Below, piece after piece: positions 24,422 through 34,251 of a DNA stretch of 64,000 nucleotides. The notes under the pieces were generated by a model. The model was not told where the DNA came from. It did not search any database and saw only the letters and a program-made list of their open reading frames with translations. The DNA is taken from NCBI GenBank assembly GCA_036504445.1, contig DASXVE010000019.1, positions 1 to 64,000 on the forward strand, given 5' to 3'. How positions within the stretch are numbered: the stretch's first letter is position 1; each line of letters opens with the position of its first letter. This DNA is from Candidatus Aquicultor sp. (GTDB taxonomy: Bacteria; Actinomycetota; Aquicultoria; Aquicultorales; Aquicultoraceae). The position numbers were made by a program, and so were the translations under genes.

Positions 24422-26866
24422 TTACAGAACCCAATTGGGGTCAACATCTATAGATAAGCTTACTACGTTTTGATATGAAGCTGGTACGAACCGTGAAAAA
24501 TTATCTTCCAAAAAGCTTTTCGCTGTCAAGGTATCCCGTACTTTAAGCAGTATATGCCACCGGTAATCGCCTTTGACCTTGAGAAGCGGTGCGGGCGACG
24601 GCCCGACAATGTCGACGGCGCTATCCAGGCCGGCGGCCTCCATTATCTTTGCCGCCCTGCGCGTTAAGCCGACCACAGCCTGTGGGTCTGCACTGCTAAA
24701 CAGCAATCTGATAATGGTTGTAAACGGCGGATAATAAAGCTCGCGCCGGTGTTCGACTTCCTCTTTATAGAACTCGTCATAATCCCCGGCAAGAACAGCT
24801 TGCAGGGGGTAACTGCCCGGTGAGTAAGTCTGAATTACCACCGTGCCAGGCCGCTCACCGCGACCGGCGCGACCGGCGACCTGCATGAGCACTTGAAAGG
24901 TATGCTCACCGGCCCTAAAATCCGGCAGGTGAAGTGACGTGTCGGCGTTAATAACGCCCACCAGTGTAACTTCGGGAAAATCCAACCCTTTTGCGATCAT
25001 TTGGGTACCCAATAGTATCGCAGAGCTTTCGGCCTCAAAGCGTACCAGGCGTTTCTGGTGTGCGCCCTTGCGCGCTGTCGTATCGGCATCCATCCTGATT
25101 ACGGGAATATCCGGGTAGAGGCGGCTTAGCTCGGCTTCAACGCGTTGCGTACCCACGCCTGGATATTGAATATCTTGAGCGCCGCATTTGGGGCATGCAT
25201 CAGGGGCTTTAGCCGCAAAATTACAGTGGTGACACCGCAGGCTATGGTTTACTGAATGGTACGTCAGCGATACCGCGCAGTTCCTGCATTTCGGCACAAA
25301 ACCGCACTCTTCGCAGATGATGAAGTTGGAAAAGCCGCGCCGGTTCAAGAACAGGATGGCTTTGCCGCCGTCATCGAATGTCTCCACGAGCCTGTTTGCT
25401 AATACACCGCCGATAATCGGGCGTGTTTCCCCTTTCGGTTCTTCGCGCATATCGACAATCTCAATTCTCGGCAACGAGCGCTCTTGCACCCTTTTATGCA
25501 AGAAAAGTGGCCGGTACAGCCCTGTCTCAGAATGCCATTTTGTCTCAAGAGCCGGCGTCGCGCTCCCTAAAACGGTACATGCGCCTTCTAATTCGGCCCG
25601 CTTAATGGCCACATCGCGTGCATTATACCGGGGGCTTCTTCCCTGTTTGTAACTGCCCTCGTGCTCTTCATCAACAACGATGATGCCGAGGTTCGACACC
25701 GGTGCAAAAACCGCCGAGCGTGCGCCAACAACAACGCGGTAGCGCCCTTCCTGGATACGCCGCCACTGATCGAAGCGCTCGCCCGCACCAAGGCCGCTAT
25801 GAAGTACGGCGACCGCATCGCCGAAACGCGCCTTAAAACGCGCCACAACCTGTGCGGTAAGCGCTATCTCAGGTACGAGAACAATCGCACTTTTGCCAAG
25901 CTCAAGCGCCAGCCGGATTGCGCGTAAATAAATCTCCGTCTTACCGCTACCGGTCACGCCTTGCAGCAAAAACACGTCATGCGTGCTGTTTTCAATAGAG
26001 CCGCTTATCGCCGTTAGCGCCACCTGCTGTTCATCGGTCAGCGTAACAGCGGTATCTGTTTGCTTATACAAGTGCTCGGGCTCACGGTGAACCGGTCGTT
26101 CCTCAACTCTTACCATCTCCTTGGAGACAAGCCCCTGTAAAGATGAATATGGTGCCGCAACCTCGGCGAGAAGCTTCGCAACCTCCATATCCCCGCGCCG
26201 TACCAGCATATCTATGATGTCTCGTTGCTTCGGCGAGCGTTTCAGCTCACGCTCGATATCAGCTTCAGCGAGTGTCGCCGGAATAAGTAACGCGAAGCGC
26301 GCGGTTGCTTCTTTGACTTTCGGGCGTTCAAGCTCGCAGTATCGCTCGATGTAACCGCGCTCGCAGAGCTTTGTGATCGCCTGGGATATATTTGCGCCGC
26401 CGCACGCGCTCTTAACCGCATCGGCCGGAGCATTGCCGCCGAGCCGCACCAGCGCTTCATATATCTCGGCCTGACGTGCCGGTAGTTTTTCAACGGACGC
26501 TTCGGTGATCTTAAGCGATTGGATAACTTTCGACCCATGTCCGGGAGGCAATGCAAGCTTAAGCGCATCGTTTATCGTTGAGAGGTAGTACCGTGCGATC
26601 CATCCACAGAGTTCAACCATGGCATGGTTAAACGCCGGTTTTTCCTGGACAACTGCTTCGATCCCGACAAGATTCGGTACATCTGAAGTCGTAACTCGAT
26701 CTACGACATAACCAACCTGCTTGGTTTTGCCGAACGGTACGAGCACGACCGAGCCGATCTCAACAGATTCGGCGAGATAATCTGGGATGAAATAATCAAA
26801 TACGCGATTTATTTCACGGACAGGGAGATCGATGATAACCCTGGCAATAAGCGGTTCCTGTGGCAC
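24422..26866 (-). CDS. priA: Primosomal protein N' (replication restart helicase)
   Basis: 814 residues. N-terminal DNA-binding domain (about 1-110), winged helix, superfamily 2 helicase with Walker A GVTGSGKTEIY and DEEH box, and an eight-Cys double zinc site from CEECGFVPKC to CPKCG. It recognises stalled forks and reloads the replisome. The start is GTG after AAGGAGT. It lies between metK and def, as in Mycobacterium and relatives. Confidence 0.96.
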   Translation of the reverse strand: MPQEPLIARVIIDLPVREINRVFDYFIPDYLAESVEIGSVVLVPFGKTKQVGYVVDRVTTSDVPNLVGIEAVVQEKPAFNHAMVELCGWIARYYLSTINDALKLALPPGHGSKVIQSLKITEASVEKLPARQAEIYEALVRLGGNAPADAVKSACGGANISQAITKLCERGYIERYCELERPKVKEATARFALLIPATLAEADIERELKRSPKQRDIIDMLVRRGDMEVAKLLAEVAAPYSSLQGLVSKEMVRVEERPVHREPEHLYKQTDTAVTLTDEQQVALTAISGSIENSTHDVFLLQGVTGSGKTEIYLRAIRLALELGKSAIVLVPEIALTAQVVARFKARFGDAVAVLHSGLGAGERFDQWRRIQEGRYRVVVGARSAVFAPVSNLGIIVVDEEHEGSYKQGRSPRYNARDVAIKRAELEGACTVLGSATPALETKWHSETGLYRPLFLHKRVQERSLPRIEIVDMREEPKGETRPIIGGVLANRLVETFDDGGKAILFLNRRGFSNFIICEECGFVPKCRNCAVSLTYHSVNHSLRCHHCNFAAKAPDACPKCGAQDIQYPGVGTQRVEAELSRLYPDIPVIRMDADTTARKGAHQKRLVRFEAESSAILLGTQMIAKGLDFPEVTLVGVINADTSLHLPDFRAGEHTFQVLMQVAGRAGRGERPGTVVIQTYSPGSYPLQAVLAGDYDEFYKEEVEHRRELYYPPFTTIIRLLFSSADPQAVVGLTRRAAKIMEAAGLDSAVDIVGPSPAPLLKVKGDYRWHILLKVRDTLTAKSFLEDNFSRFVPASYQNVVSLSIDVDPNWVL

Positions 26867-27010
26867 AAATTCTACTCCTTAGGGCTCCATAATAGTTAGT
26901 AACGCTTTACATATTATAGCAAATGAACCCGGAAACAGCGCCGGTTAGTTTTCGACCGATCGGTCATTTTTTGCAGGTGGTACTATCCTAGACGGTGTCG
27001 GTAATACAGA

Positions 27011-27037
27011 GAGGCGGGGACAGTAAGCCCCCGCCTC
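27011..27037. repeat. GC-rich hairpin downstream of metK
   Basis: GAGGCGGGG (27011-27019) and CCCCGCCTC (27029-27037) pair perfectly. On the minus strand, where metK would end, no T-run follows; on the plus strand GTATTTTGTTT does. It may be a Rho-assisted or orphan terminator. Confidence 0.5.
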
Positions 27038-27135
27038 GTATTTTGTTTCTACTATACTTATCACAGTTACGCTTTTTGCTGTAGATCCGGCTTGAAGTTT
27101 TTAGCCGGACGGCATTCGCATATTCTTTCGCCTCT

Positions 27136-28377
27136 TTAGACTAAGCCCTCCGAAACCTCAACCAATTCCCCTGGGCCTGCTTCTTCGCGCAGCGTTGCTG
27201 CTTTATCGGTTTTCTCCCAGGTAAAGTCGGCATCTTCACGACCGAAGTGACCGTATGCCGCCGTCTTTTTGTAAATCGGCCGCCTCAAATCGAGATCGCG
27301 GATGATCGCTGCCGGGCGAAGATCGAAGTGCTTGCTTATGAGTTCCTCGATCGTCTCTTTTGCGATCTTCTCAGTGCCGAACGTGTCGATCATGACCGAA
27401 ACCGGGTGAGCCACACCGATGGCATATGCGAGCTGCACCTGAATACGGTCGGCAAGCCCCGCCGCCACGACGTTTTTCGCCACATAGCGGGCTGCGTACG
27501 CCGCCGAACGGTCTACCTTAGATGGGTCTTTCCCCGAGAATGCGCCGCCGCCGTGGCTGGCCGCACCGCCGTATGTATCGACGATAATCTTACGGCCGGT
27601 AAGACCGGTATCGCCCTGCGGGCCGCCTATCTCAAATCTACCGGTTGGGTTGACCAGTATTTTTACCGTATTGTAATCAATAAGCTCGGACGGGACCGTC
27701 GGCTTGATAACATGCTCGATGAGCGCCGGCCTCAATTGGTTATCGATATCGACTTCCGGTGCATGCTGCGTGGATATGATTATTGTATCGATTTCAACCG
27801 GAACACCGTCCTCATAAACGGCGGTCACCTGGGTTTTTCCATCCGGCCGCAAATATGGAAGCGTACCGTTCTTGCGCACTTCGGTTAATCGGAGCGCGAG
27901 TTTGTGCGCGAGCGAGATGGGTAACGGCATAAGCTCGGGCGTCTCGTTGCAAGCATAACCGAACATCATACCTTGATCGCCGGCGCCTTGCTTGTCGAGG
28001 CTTTCATCGAGCCCACATGCATCTGCGGCGCGGGTTTCATACGCGCACTCCACGCCCTGTGCGATATCAGGCGATTGCGGGTCGATACTTGTAATAATGC
28101 CGCACGTATCACAGTCGAAGCCGTACTTAGCCCTCGTGTAGCCCACGTCGCGGATCGCCGCGCGTGCGACGCTCGGGATGTCGACATATGTGTTTGTTGT
28201 AACTTCACCGGCAACGACGACGAGACCGGTCGTTACAAGCGTCTCGATAGCGACACGCGCTTGCGGGTCATCTTTGTAGATTGCATCCAAGACCGCATCG
28301 GAGATCTGATCAGCGATCTTATCTGGATGTCCCTCTGTTACTGATTCTGACGTAAACAAATACCTTCTACTCGACAC
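27136..28377 (-). CDS. metK: S-adenosylmethionine synthetase
   Basis: 413 residues from a GTG preceded by AAAGGAGG. Signatures: [20 protein letters not shown] with the ATP-binding His, [12 protein letters not shown], and [16 protein letters not shown]. It makes SAM from methionine and ATP with loss of triphosphate, as a tetramer in the cytoplasm. The SAM-I riboswitch and its terminator directly upstream give product feedback on transcription. Confidence 0.97.
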   Translation of the reverse strand: MSSRRYLFTSESVTEGHPDKIADQISDAVLDAIYKDDPQARVAIETLVTTGLVVVAGEVTTNTYVDIPSVARAAIRDVGYTRAKYGFDCDTCGIITSIDPQSPDIAQGVECAYETRAADACGLDESLDKQGAGDQGMMFGYACNETPELMPLPISLAHKLALRLTEVRKNGTLPYLRPDGKTQVTAVYEDGVPVEIDTIIISTQHAPEVDIDNQLRPALIEHVIKPTVPSELIDYNTVKILVNPTGRFEIGGPQGDTGLTGRKIIVDTYGGAASHGGGAFSGKDPSKVDRSAAYAARYVAKNVVAAGLADRIQVQLAYAIGVAHPVSVMIDTFGTEKIAKETIEELISKHFDLRPAAIIRDLDLRRPIYKKTAAYGHFGREDADFTWEKTDKAATLREEAGPGELVEVSEGLV

Positions 28378-28396
28378 AATACATCCTCCTTTAATA

Positions 28397-28432
28397 AAAC
28401 AAAAAACCCTCGTTCTGAAAGGAACGAGGGCG
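28397..28432 (-). terminator. Terminator of the SAM riboswitch
   Basis: On the minus strand CCCTCGTTC, a six-base loop, GAACGAGGG, then TTTTTTGTTTT, ending 20 bases before metK. It forms when SAM is bound. Confidence 0.9.
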
Positions 28433-28465
28433 AAAATTTATACGGCTTAAAATATTAACGTTTAC

Positions 28466-28611
28466 GCCTCTCTCATCTTTCAGAAACCATAATCTCAGTG
28501 CATCTGCTTGCGCATCTGCAGGAATTAGCACCTTAAAAACACCGGTCTTACCGGCGTTTCCAGGTTGCCGAGGCTTCACAGGGCCAGTCCCTCCACCTCT
28601 CTGGATAAGAG
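28466..28611 (-). promoter_or_regulatory. SAM-I riboswitch (S-box)
   Basis: The conserved S-box pieces are present in order on the minus strand: CTCTTATCCAGAGAGGTGGA, GGGACTGGCCC, GATGAAGCC-like TGTGAAGCCTCGGCAACC, AAGGTGCTAATTCC, and closing GATGAGAGAGG. It binds SAM and acts on the terminator before metK. Confidence 0.97.
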
Positions 28612-28690
28612 CCTATTATGAATGCTTGCAATCGAATAACCGATTTACCAGCACATTTCAATGTACGTGCAAGAGCACCCTACTAACATC

Positions 28691-28720
28691 AGATTACCAA
28701 ATAATAGCGGCACCCGTCAA
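28691..28720 (-). promoter_or_regulatory. Possible promoter of the metK riboswitch transcript
   Basis: -35 TTGACG (28715-28720), 18 bases, -10-like TAATCT (28691-28696) with TGG before it. Good -35, weak -10. It lies about 80 bases upstream of the aptamer. Confidence 0.4.
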
Positions 28721-28806
28721 GTAGTTATCTACCGTAAACTATTAAAGTAATATCTATGTCTAGTCGATAATACTCAAGTATTTGATTTCATGCATGAGGA
28801 GACGTC

Positions 28807-30150
28807 GTGAAAGCCATAGCTGTTGGCGGGCAACAGCCCGAAGTACCGATTCTTCGAACGCTCGCCGAGTTCATACATATAACATCGATAGTAGTTTCCC
28901 GAGACGGACAGGCAATAGCAGACGCCGCAAAAAACCTCGGCATCCCTGTTGCCTATGAATGCAGCGATCTCGGGGGCGGAGACGCCGATCTTATCATCGA
29001 TTTGTCGGGCTCAAAGTCTATCGCATCCAAAATTCGCAAGGACCGGCCGACAGCCCAAGTTATCGATTTAAAAACCGCCCAGATTATCTGCGATCTCGTA
29101 CGAACCGAAAGCAAGGCGACACACGATATCATCAACACCCTCACCCGCGAAAATCGAGCACTGTACGAGATTGGAATGAGCCTTGTATCTACCGGCGATC
29201 TTTCCGAGGCCTACATAACGATCGTCCAGCAAGCCCTAAAACTAATTGAGGCGCCTGGAGGCAGTATCGGTATTTATGATGAGAGTTCTGGCTCTATAGC
29301 CTGCGTCGGATCGCAAGGGTTTGGCAAGAATACGGGCAAGCACAAGATCATACGGGTACCGGCAGGCCATTTTACTCAATATGTGTTAAGCCAAAAGAGC
29401 CCTATCGTTGTGCCCGATGTTACACACTACCCCGACTTTGATCACGCTGAAATTGCTCAAGCGGGGATCAGATCACTTATTGCCTGCCCGCTAATATTAG
29501 CGGATCGTGCGGTCGGTATCTTATTCGTAGGCGACTACCGGATACGGGAGTTTACAGCCATAGATGTCTCCGTGCTCTTTATGCTCTCAAATTACGCAGT
29601 GCTGGCAATAGAAAAGGCCCGCTTGCTGCAAAACTTGACCACCATGGTCGTAACTGATGACCTAACCAAGCTTAATAACTACCGGGGATTAACACAGCAG
29701 CTTGAAAAAGAATTTAAGCGTGCTAAACGCTACAAAGAGCAGCTCTCCCTCATCCTTATCGATATCGACCGCTTCAAATGGTATAACGATACTCACGGCC
29801 ATTTGAAGGGCAACGATTTACTCGTCGAATTTGCGTCAATTCTCAGGCAAGAAAGCAGGGCTTCCGATACGGTTGCGCGCTATGGCGGCGAGGAGTTTAT
29901 CATCATCTGCCCGAAAACCGACAAGCAAAGCGCGTATCAGCTTGTAGACCGGATTCGCGACAAGATCGATAAGCGAAACTTTACTTGTAGCTGTGAAAAC
30001 GGCTGAAGCCACATAACCATGAGCGCAGGTGTCGCTTGTTACCCGGATGACACATCCGATCCATATGATCTGATCGAGAAGGCGGATGCCGCACTTTACC
30101 TCTCCAAGGAAAACGGCAGGAACTGCGTTACGATGTACAAGTGCAACTAA
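28807..30150 (+). pseudogene. GAF-GGDEF diguanylate cyclase interrupted by in-frame TGA
   Basis: The frame opens at GTG 28807 and reads a Rossmann-like N-terminal region (about 1-100), a GAF domain (about 120-275) and a GGDEF domain with RYGGEEF. A TGA at 30004-30006 stops it after 399 codons. The same frame then continues to a TAA at 30150 with the expected last third of a GGDEF domain: MSAGVACYP and ADAALYLSKENGRN. No frameshift is needed. The options are a nonsense mutation, a read error or readthrough. The truncated protein would keep the GGEEF site but lose the closing strands and helix, so it is probably inactive as a cyclic-di-GMP synthase. Confidence 0.85.
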
Positions 30151-30206
30151 TCCCCTGCCCCGTTGTCTGGCTTAGCGTAGCAGCCGCGATTGAAATCCGT
30201 CCGATC

Positions 30207-31430
30207 TTAGCGCTGTAGCTGCGTTAGCGCATCTTTAATCCAATTGAGAATCTTTTCCGCTAATTCATCTTTACGGTAAGTTGCAGGCTCGCCGATCGGA
30301 CCGTTATTATCAATCAGAACCGCCAGGTTAAAGTCGCTTCCAAAGCCGACACCGGGTATCGAAATATCGTTTGCAACGATGAGATCGAGACTTTTACGCT
30401 GGAGTTTGTCGGTAGCGTGCTCGATCATGTTTTCAGATTCAGCCGCAAAGCCCACGATAAGCCCTCCCGCTTTTTCCGATGCAATCGCGTGCAAGATATC
30501 GGGGTTGAGTTCTAAACCAATATTCTTCGGCATACGCTCTTTCTTAATCTTCTCAGACTTCGCTATAGAAGGACGAACGTCGGCAACGGCAGCACTCATA
30601 ATTACGACTTCAGTTTCTTCCAGATTATCCATTACCGCCTCATACATCTGCTGCGCGGTCTCGACATTGATGCGCGCAACACATGATGGCGTAGCGAGCG
30701 CCGTCGGGCCCGAAATAAGAGTCACATCAGCGCCACGTGCGGCTGCTTCTTCTGCAATTGCGTAACCCATTTTCCCGGACGACCGGTTACCGATATAACG
30801 AACGGGGTCAATCGGCTCGTGTGTGCCGCCGGCCGTCACCAGAATCGAGGTGCCTTTGAGATCGTTTGCGTGAGCGAATAAGCCGTGCACATAGTCTATG
30901 ATTCTACTTGTTTCCGGGAACCGCCCCACGGCTGCCTCCTCGCCGCAGGCAAGTCTTCCGATCTCAGGGTCGATGATGTGAAAACCACGGCTTTTTAACA
31001 CCTCGACATTGTGCTGCATAGCGGCATTTAGCCACATGTGGTTGTTCATGGCCGGCACCATTACCACGGTGCTGCGTGCTGCTAGAATGGTTGTCGAGAG
31101 CGCATCATCGGCAATACCATACGCGGTTTTTGCTATGATATTGGCGGTAGCAGGCGCAATGAGCAGGATATCCGCCTCTTCGCTTATGCGAACATGGCCG
31201 ATATTAGCGGAACTCTCCATGTCGAAAAGGTTAGTCAATACAGGCTGCCCGGTGACTGATTGGAAGGTAATCGGCCCAACAAAACGCGTGGCGTTTTGGG
31301 TCATGATTACCTTAACGCCAGCGCCTTCACGAGTGAGTTTACTTGCGAGATCAACGGCTTTATATGCGGCGATACCGCCACATACGCCGAGCGCAATTAT
31401 TTTCCCTTTGAAGATTCTGTCGTTTTCCAT
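30207..31430 (-). CDS. coaBC: Bifunctional phosphopantothenoylcysteine decarboxylase/synthetase
   Basis: 407 residues. The CoaC half (about 1-190) has GVCGGIAAYKA, PAMNNHMW and the flexible-loop ACGEEAAVGR. The CoaB half has VTAGGTHEPIDPVRYIGNRSSGKMG and the SAAVADVRP region with KIKKE. It joins cysteine to phosphopantothenate and decarboxylates it in coenzyme A synthesis; the CoaC part uses FMN. The gene is separated from rpoZ by a terminator, so it likely has its own promoter; TATAAT boxes lie upstream in an AT-rich stretch. Confidence 0.96.
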   Translation of the reverse strand: MENDRIFKGKIIALGVCGGIAAYKAVDLASKLTREGAGVKVIMTQNATRFVGPITFQSVTGQPVLTNLFDMESSANIGHVRISEEADILLIAPATANIIAKTAYGIADDALSTTILAARSTVVMVPAMNNHMWLNAAMQHNVEVLKSRGFHIIDPEIGRLACGEEAAVGRFPETSRIIDYVHGLFAHANDLKGTSILVTAGGTHEPIDPVRYIGNRSSGKMGYAIAEEAAARGADVTLISGPTALATPSCVARINVETAQQMYEAVMDNLEETEVVIMSAAVADVRPSIAKSEKIKKERMPKNIGLELNPDILHAIASEKAGGLIVGFAAESENMIEHATDKLQRKSLDLIVANDISIPGVGFGSDFNLAVLIDNNGPIGEPATYRKDELAEKILNWIKDALTQLQR

Positions 31431-31603
31431 AGTCTATCATCCCTATTATTACGATCATAAATGTTGTGCCGAATTTACAGGCATTATAAGTAATTATAAT
31501 ATATACCGCATGCTTTATCGAGCGGCACCGGTGCTGACCGCTACAACTAATAAACTCATATCTCGCCTGCTGTAACCACGTATCGCCTTGTTCATACTAA
31601 GCT

Positions 31604-31636
31604 CAAACAAAAAAGCGGGACGTGGTGTCCCGCTTT
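31604..31636 (-). terminator. Terminator of mihF-gmk-rpoZ
   Basis: On the minus strand AAAGCGGGAC, GTGGT in the complement as loop, GTCCCGCTTT, then TTTTG. A 10-bp perfect stem 33 bases past rpoZ. Confidence 0.85.
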
Positions 31637-31668
31637 GTCTTAACTATAAGTACATTATTAAACATAAC

Positions 31669-31911
31669 TTACTTGATACTTTCGACAACCCGCTCATATG
31701 TGACCAGGTCCTCCGAAATCTCCCCAAGCGCAATTGTTAACGGTTTATTGGAGAGCGCCTCTATTTGCGGCGGGCGTACCCGCACCAGGTCATGGCGCTT
31801 TATCGCACTGAAATAGTCGTTAATCTGGCGTGCTCTTTTTGCTGCAGCAATTACCAGCGTATACTTACTATCGACCTTCTCCATCAGTTTGTCGATATTT
31901 GGCCTAGCCAC
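31669..31911 (-). CDS. rpoZ: RNA polymerase omega subunit
   Basis: 80 residues, small for the family but with the core: MARPNIDKLMEKVDSKYTLVIAAAKRARQI broken by a helix and the later KPLTIALGEI. It helps RpoB' folding and ppGpp response in some bacteria. The GTG start overlaps the gmk TAG stop by one base (TAGTG), so the two are translationally coupled. Last gene of mihF-gmk-rpoZ. Confidence 0.95.
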   Translation of the reverse strand: MARPNIDKLMEKVDSKYTLVIAAAKRARQINDYFSAIKRHDLVRVRPPQIEALSNKPLTIALGEISEDLVTYERVVESIK

Positions 31912-32498
31912 TAATTATCACCTTCACCTTTGTTTTTTTGTCGTTCTTGCTGCACGATGTGTATTAACTCATCTGCGGCTCTTTCTATCTCATCATTTAT
32001 TACCACATAATCGTACATCTTAGCAAGCCTCATCTCGGCTTCAGCATTCTTAAGCCGGTGTTCGAGCTCGGCTTGCGTCTCGGTGTTTCTAACCCTAAGA
32101 CGGCCTATTAGCTCCGCCATCGACGGCGGTTCGATAAAGATGAGAACTGCGTCCGGCGCTTTTTGTTTGATGCTCGCCCCGCCCTGTACATCAATGACCA
32201 GTACAATATCATTGCCTATTTTAAGTTCGTTTTCCACCATCGAGCGCAATGTACCGTAATAGTTGCCGTGAACTTGTGCGTATTCGAGAAAATCCCCTTT
32301 TTCAATATGTTTCTCGAACTCTTCCCGCGTTACGAAGAAATAATCGACCCCGCAAACTTCACCGGGGCGCGGATTTCTAGTCGTCACAGAAATTGAGCGA
32401 GTAAGAGAGGGGACTCTCTTGAGAAGTAATTCCGTGAGAGTCCCCTTACCTGCGCCTGATGGACCAGATATGACAAAAACCTTTGGATCTATGCCCAT
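31911..32498 (-). CDS. gmk: Guanylate kinase
   Basis: 195 residues. P-loop GPSGAGKGT, the GMP-binding SVTTRNPRPGE and GVDYFFVTREEF, and the lid region RLRVRNTETQAELEHRL are intact. It phosphorylates GMP to GDP. ATG 32498 has AGGTGA upstream. It lies between mihF and rpoZ, the actinobacterial order. Confidence 0.97.
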   Translation of the reverse strand: MGIDPKVFVISGPSGAGKGTLTELLLKRVPSLTRSISVTTRNPRPGEVCGVDYFFVTREEFEKHIEKGDFLEYAQVHGNYYGTLRSMVENELKIGNDIVLVIDVQGGASIKQKAPDAVLIFIEPPSMAELIGRLRVRNTETQAELEHRLKNAEAEMRLAKMYDYVVINDEIERAADELIHIVQQERQKNKGEGDN

Positions 32499-32513
32499 CT
32501 AATTCACCTATAT

Positions 32514-32825
32514 TTATTTGCTAACTGAACTAATCAGTATTTCTTTCTGCTTGCTGCCGAGGCCTTGTACTCTTCTTGTGGGGCTGATGCCAGCATCCTG
32601 CATGATTTTCTGAGCTCTTGCTTTACCAATGCCCGGAAGTGATTCCAGCAAACTACTAACTTTCATTCTGGAGACGATTGGGTCGTCGGTCTTATTGATA
32701 ATGTCTTTGACGTTAACTTCCCCACCCTTGAGTTTCTTCCTAAGCTCTGCTCTTTTTTGCCTTGCCTCTGCTGCTTTCTTTAAGGCTTCCGCCCTTTGTT
32801 CTTCTGTAAGTTTCGGTAACGGCAT
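32514..32825 (-). CDS. mihF: Actinobacterial integration host factor (mIHF)
   Basis: 103 residues: a charged N-terminal helix, then a helix-two-turn-helix (about 60-100) with LLESLPGIGKARAQKIM and the basic RRVQGLG. It is the nucleoid-associated DNA-bending protein of Actinobacteria, unrelated to the HU/IHF family. A strong AAGGAGGAG precedes the ATG, and a near-consensus promoter lies 40-68 bases upstream. Its place before gmk is conserved in the phylum and is a good taxonomic marker. Confidence 0.95.
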   Translation of the reverse strand: MPLPKLTEEQRAEALKKAAEARQKRAELRKKLKGGEVNVKDIINKTDDPIVSRMKVSSLLESLPGIGKARAQKIMQDAGISPTRRVQGLGSKQKEILISSVSK

Positions 32826-33297
32826 AACTCCTCCTTAAGTTAGGTAGTTGGACTTTTAACGGTGATTATATGCGATAGCTAGCTGAATGACAAATCTTTG
32901 CTAGAAATTGGCGTCGTACGATGCTTCGTATTGTGGTGGGACGTACAGCTGACACATCTTCGCTATGAAATTCGCTCGGCTGTGCCGGTTGCCAAAGATT
33001 GCAGTGGTTCATCTAAGGCTATCAGTCCTAGATCTTGAGCTACCTGTCTACCCCTATCAATCTAGCTAGCAACGTGTATTGTGTACTCCCCTCCCTTCCC
33101 TTAATTTTTATCCTATTCAAGGTATGCATGAATTTATTTTGTTTAAAGGGTACCGTCTGACCTGCTTCTTTATCTTCAATTCTCTGCTTGTACCCCGTTT
33201 TCCTGCTTTTATAAAAATATTTTTCTTAATAATTGTTCGTTTCTCAAGCGTACGGGCTTATTTTGTATCGTACAACCTTTAACAGACTACAATCACC
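32826..33297. other. Intergenic gap between mihF and pyrF
   Basis: About 470 bases. The part next to mihF holds its promoter (32865-32893). The remainder, especially 33060-33290, is AT-rich; I see no gene or repeat in it. The short plus-strand frames lack ribosome-binding sites and family features. Confidence 0.6.
32865..32893 (-). promoter_or_regulatory. Promoter of mihF-gmk-rpoZ
   Basis: TTGTCA (32888-32893), exactly 17 bases, TATAAT (32865-32870). The -10 is perfect and the -35 has one mismatch to the housekeeping consensus. The predicted start site is about 33 bases before the mihF ATG. Confidence 0.8.
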
Positions 33298-34023
33298 CTA
33301 CGCGCTTGCTTGCCGTATCTGCGCAATGATACTTGCTGCGGCCTTCGCCGGGTTATCGGCCTCGGTAACAGGACGCCCGACTACCAGGTATGACGACCCC
33401 GCGGCAATCGCATCAAGCGCGCTCATGACCCGCTTTTGGTCGTGGACGGCATCGGCGGCCGACCGTATTCCCGGTGTAACGATTATAAAATCGTCACCGA
33501 GTTCACATCTCAAGCCTTCAACCTCGTGCGGTGAAGCCACAACGCCATCCAACCCGCTCGTCTTTGCCAGTATTGCCAACCTGGTGACTTGCTCCGATAT
33601 TGAGCCCGCCACTCCTATTTCCCCAGCTCGCTGTTCGTTTAAACTGGTCAGCATAGTTACACCAAGTAATATTGGCTGCTCAACACCAAATTCTTCAGCC
33701 GCACGCTTCGTAGCGGTGGCAGCTTCGCGCATCATATCCGCGCCGCCCATGGTGTGTAACGTGGTCATACTCACGCCCACCCGCACAATCTCACGACACG
33801 CGCCGGCTACGGTGTTCGGTATATCGTGCAGCTTTAAATCGAGAAATATATGGTTCCCGAGATTTTTAACCTGATCGACTACATCTCGTCCTGCCGACAA
33901 AAACAACTGCAGGCCGACTTTATAGAAACATGCTTGGTCTCCGACTGCCCGGCACATCGCTACGGCATCTGCAGCGGTATCGAAATCCAGTGCGATTATC
34001 AGCCGTTCTTTCGGCCCTACCAT
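33298..34023 (-). CDS. pyrF: Orotidine 5'-phosphate decarboxylase
   Basis: 241 residues. TIM barrel with ALDFDTAADA, the catalytic DLKLHDIPNT (Lys-Asp network) and the phosphate loop VTPGIR and VVGRPVT. It makes UMP, the last step of the pathway. ATG after AAAGGGG. It lies 228 bases after pyrD with a possible internal promoter between them, so it may be partly independent of the main operon. Confidence 0.96.
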   Translation of the reverse strand: MVGPKERLIIALDFDTAADAVAMCRAVGDQACFYKVGLQLFLSAGRDVVDQVKNLGNHIFLDLKLHDIPNTVAGACREIVRVGVSMTTLHTMGGADMMREAATATKRAAEEFGVEQPILLGVTMLTSLNEQRAGEIGVAGSISEQVTRLAILAKTSGLDGVVASPHEVEGLRCELGDDFIIVTPGIRSAADAVHDQKRVMSALDAIAAGSSYLVVGRPVTEADNPAKAAASIIAQIRQASA

Positions 34024-34108
34024 AGTAACCCCTTTGTGTATAACAAACTACGTTCGGCCTCTAGCAGCAGTCCTCTTTCATACTTCCTGCATACATGTAC
34101 CGAACCAA

Positions 34109-34138
34109 ATAAAACCAGAATAGAGTACCTCTTGTCAA
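34109..34138 (-). promoter_or_regulatory. Possible internal promoter before pyrF
   Basis: TTGACA (34133-34138, perfect), 18 bases, TTTTAT (34109-34114). It lies in the 228-base gap between pyrD and pyrF and would give a leader of about 80 bases. Confidence 0.5.
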
Positions 34139-34251
34139 ACGAAATTCACTAATTGTTGCAATTTACTTAGGATGAAACAGGTGGAAAACGGATCTAGCGG
34201 CAGTGTTGAAAGCTGTGGCGTAAGCTGTTGACCATAATGTTTTACTTGGGC

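Noticed and set aside
30004-30006. Selenocysteine at the GGDEF TGA
   Set aside because: The residue lies in a loop with no known redox role, and no clear SECIS hairpin is seen just downstream; mutation or error is simpler.
33079-33282. Plus-strand 67-codon frame in the mihF-pyrF gap
   Set aside because: AT-rich, Phe-heavy translation, no ribosome-binding site and no family features.
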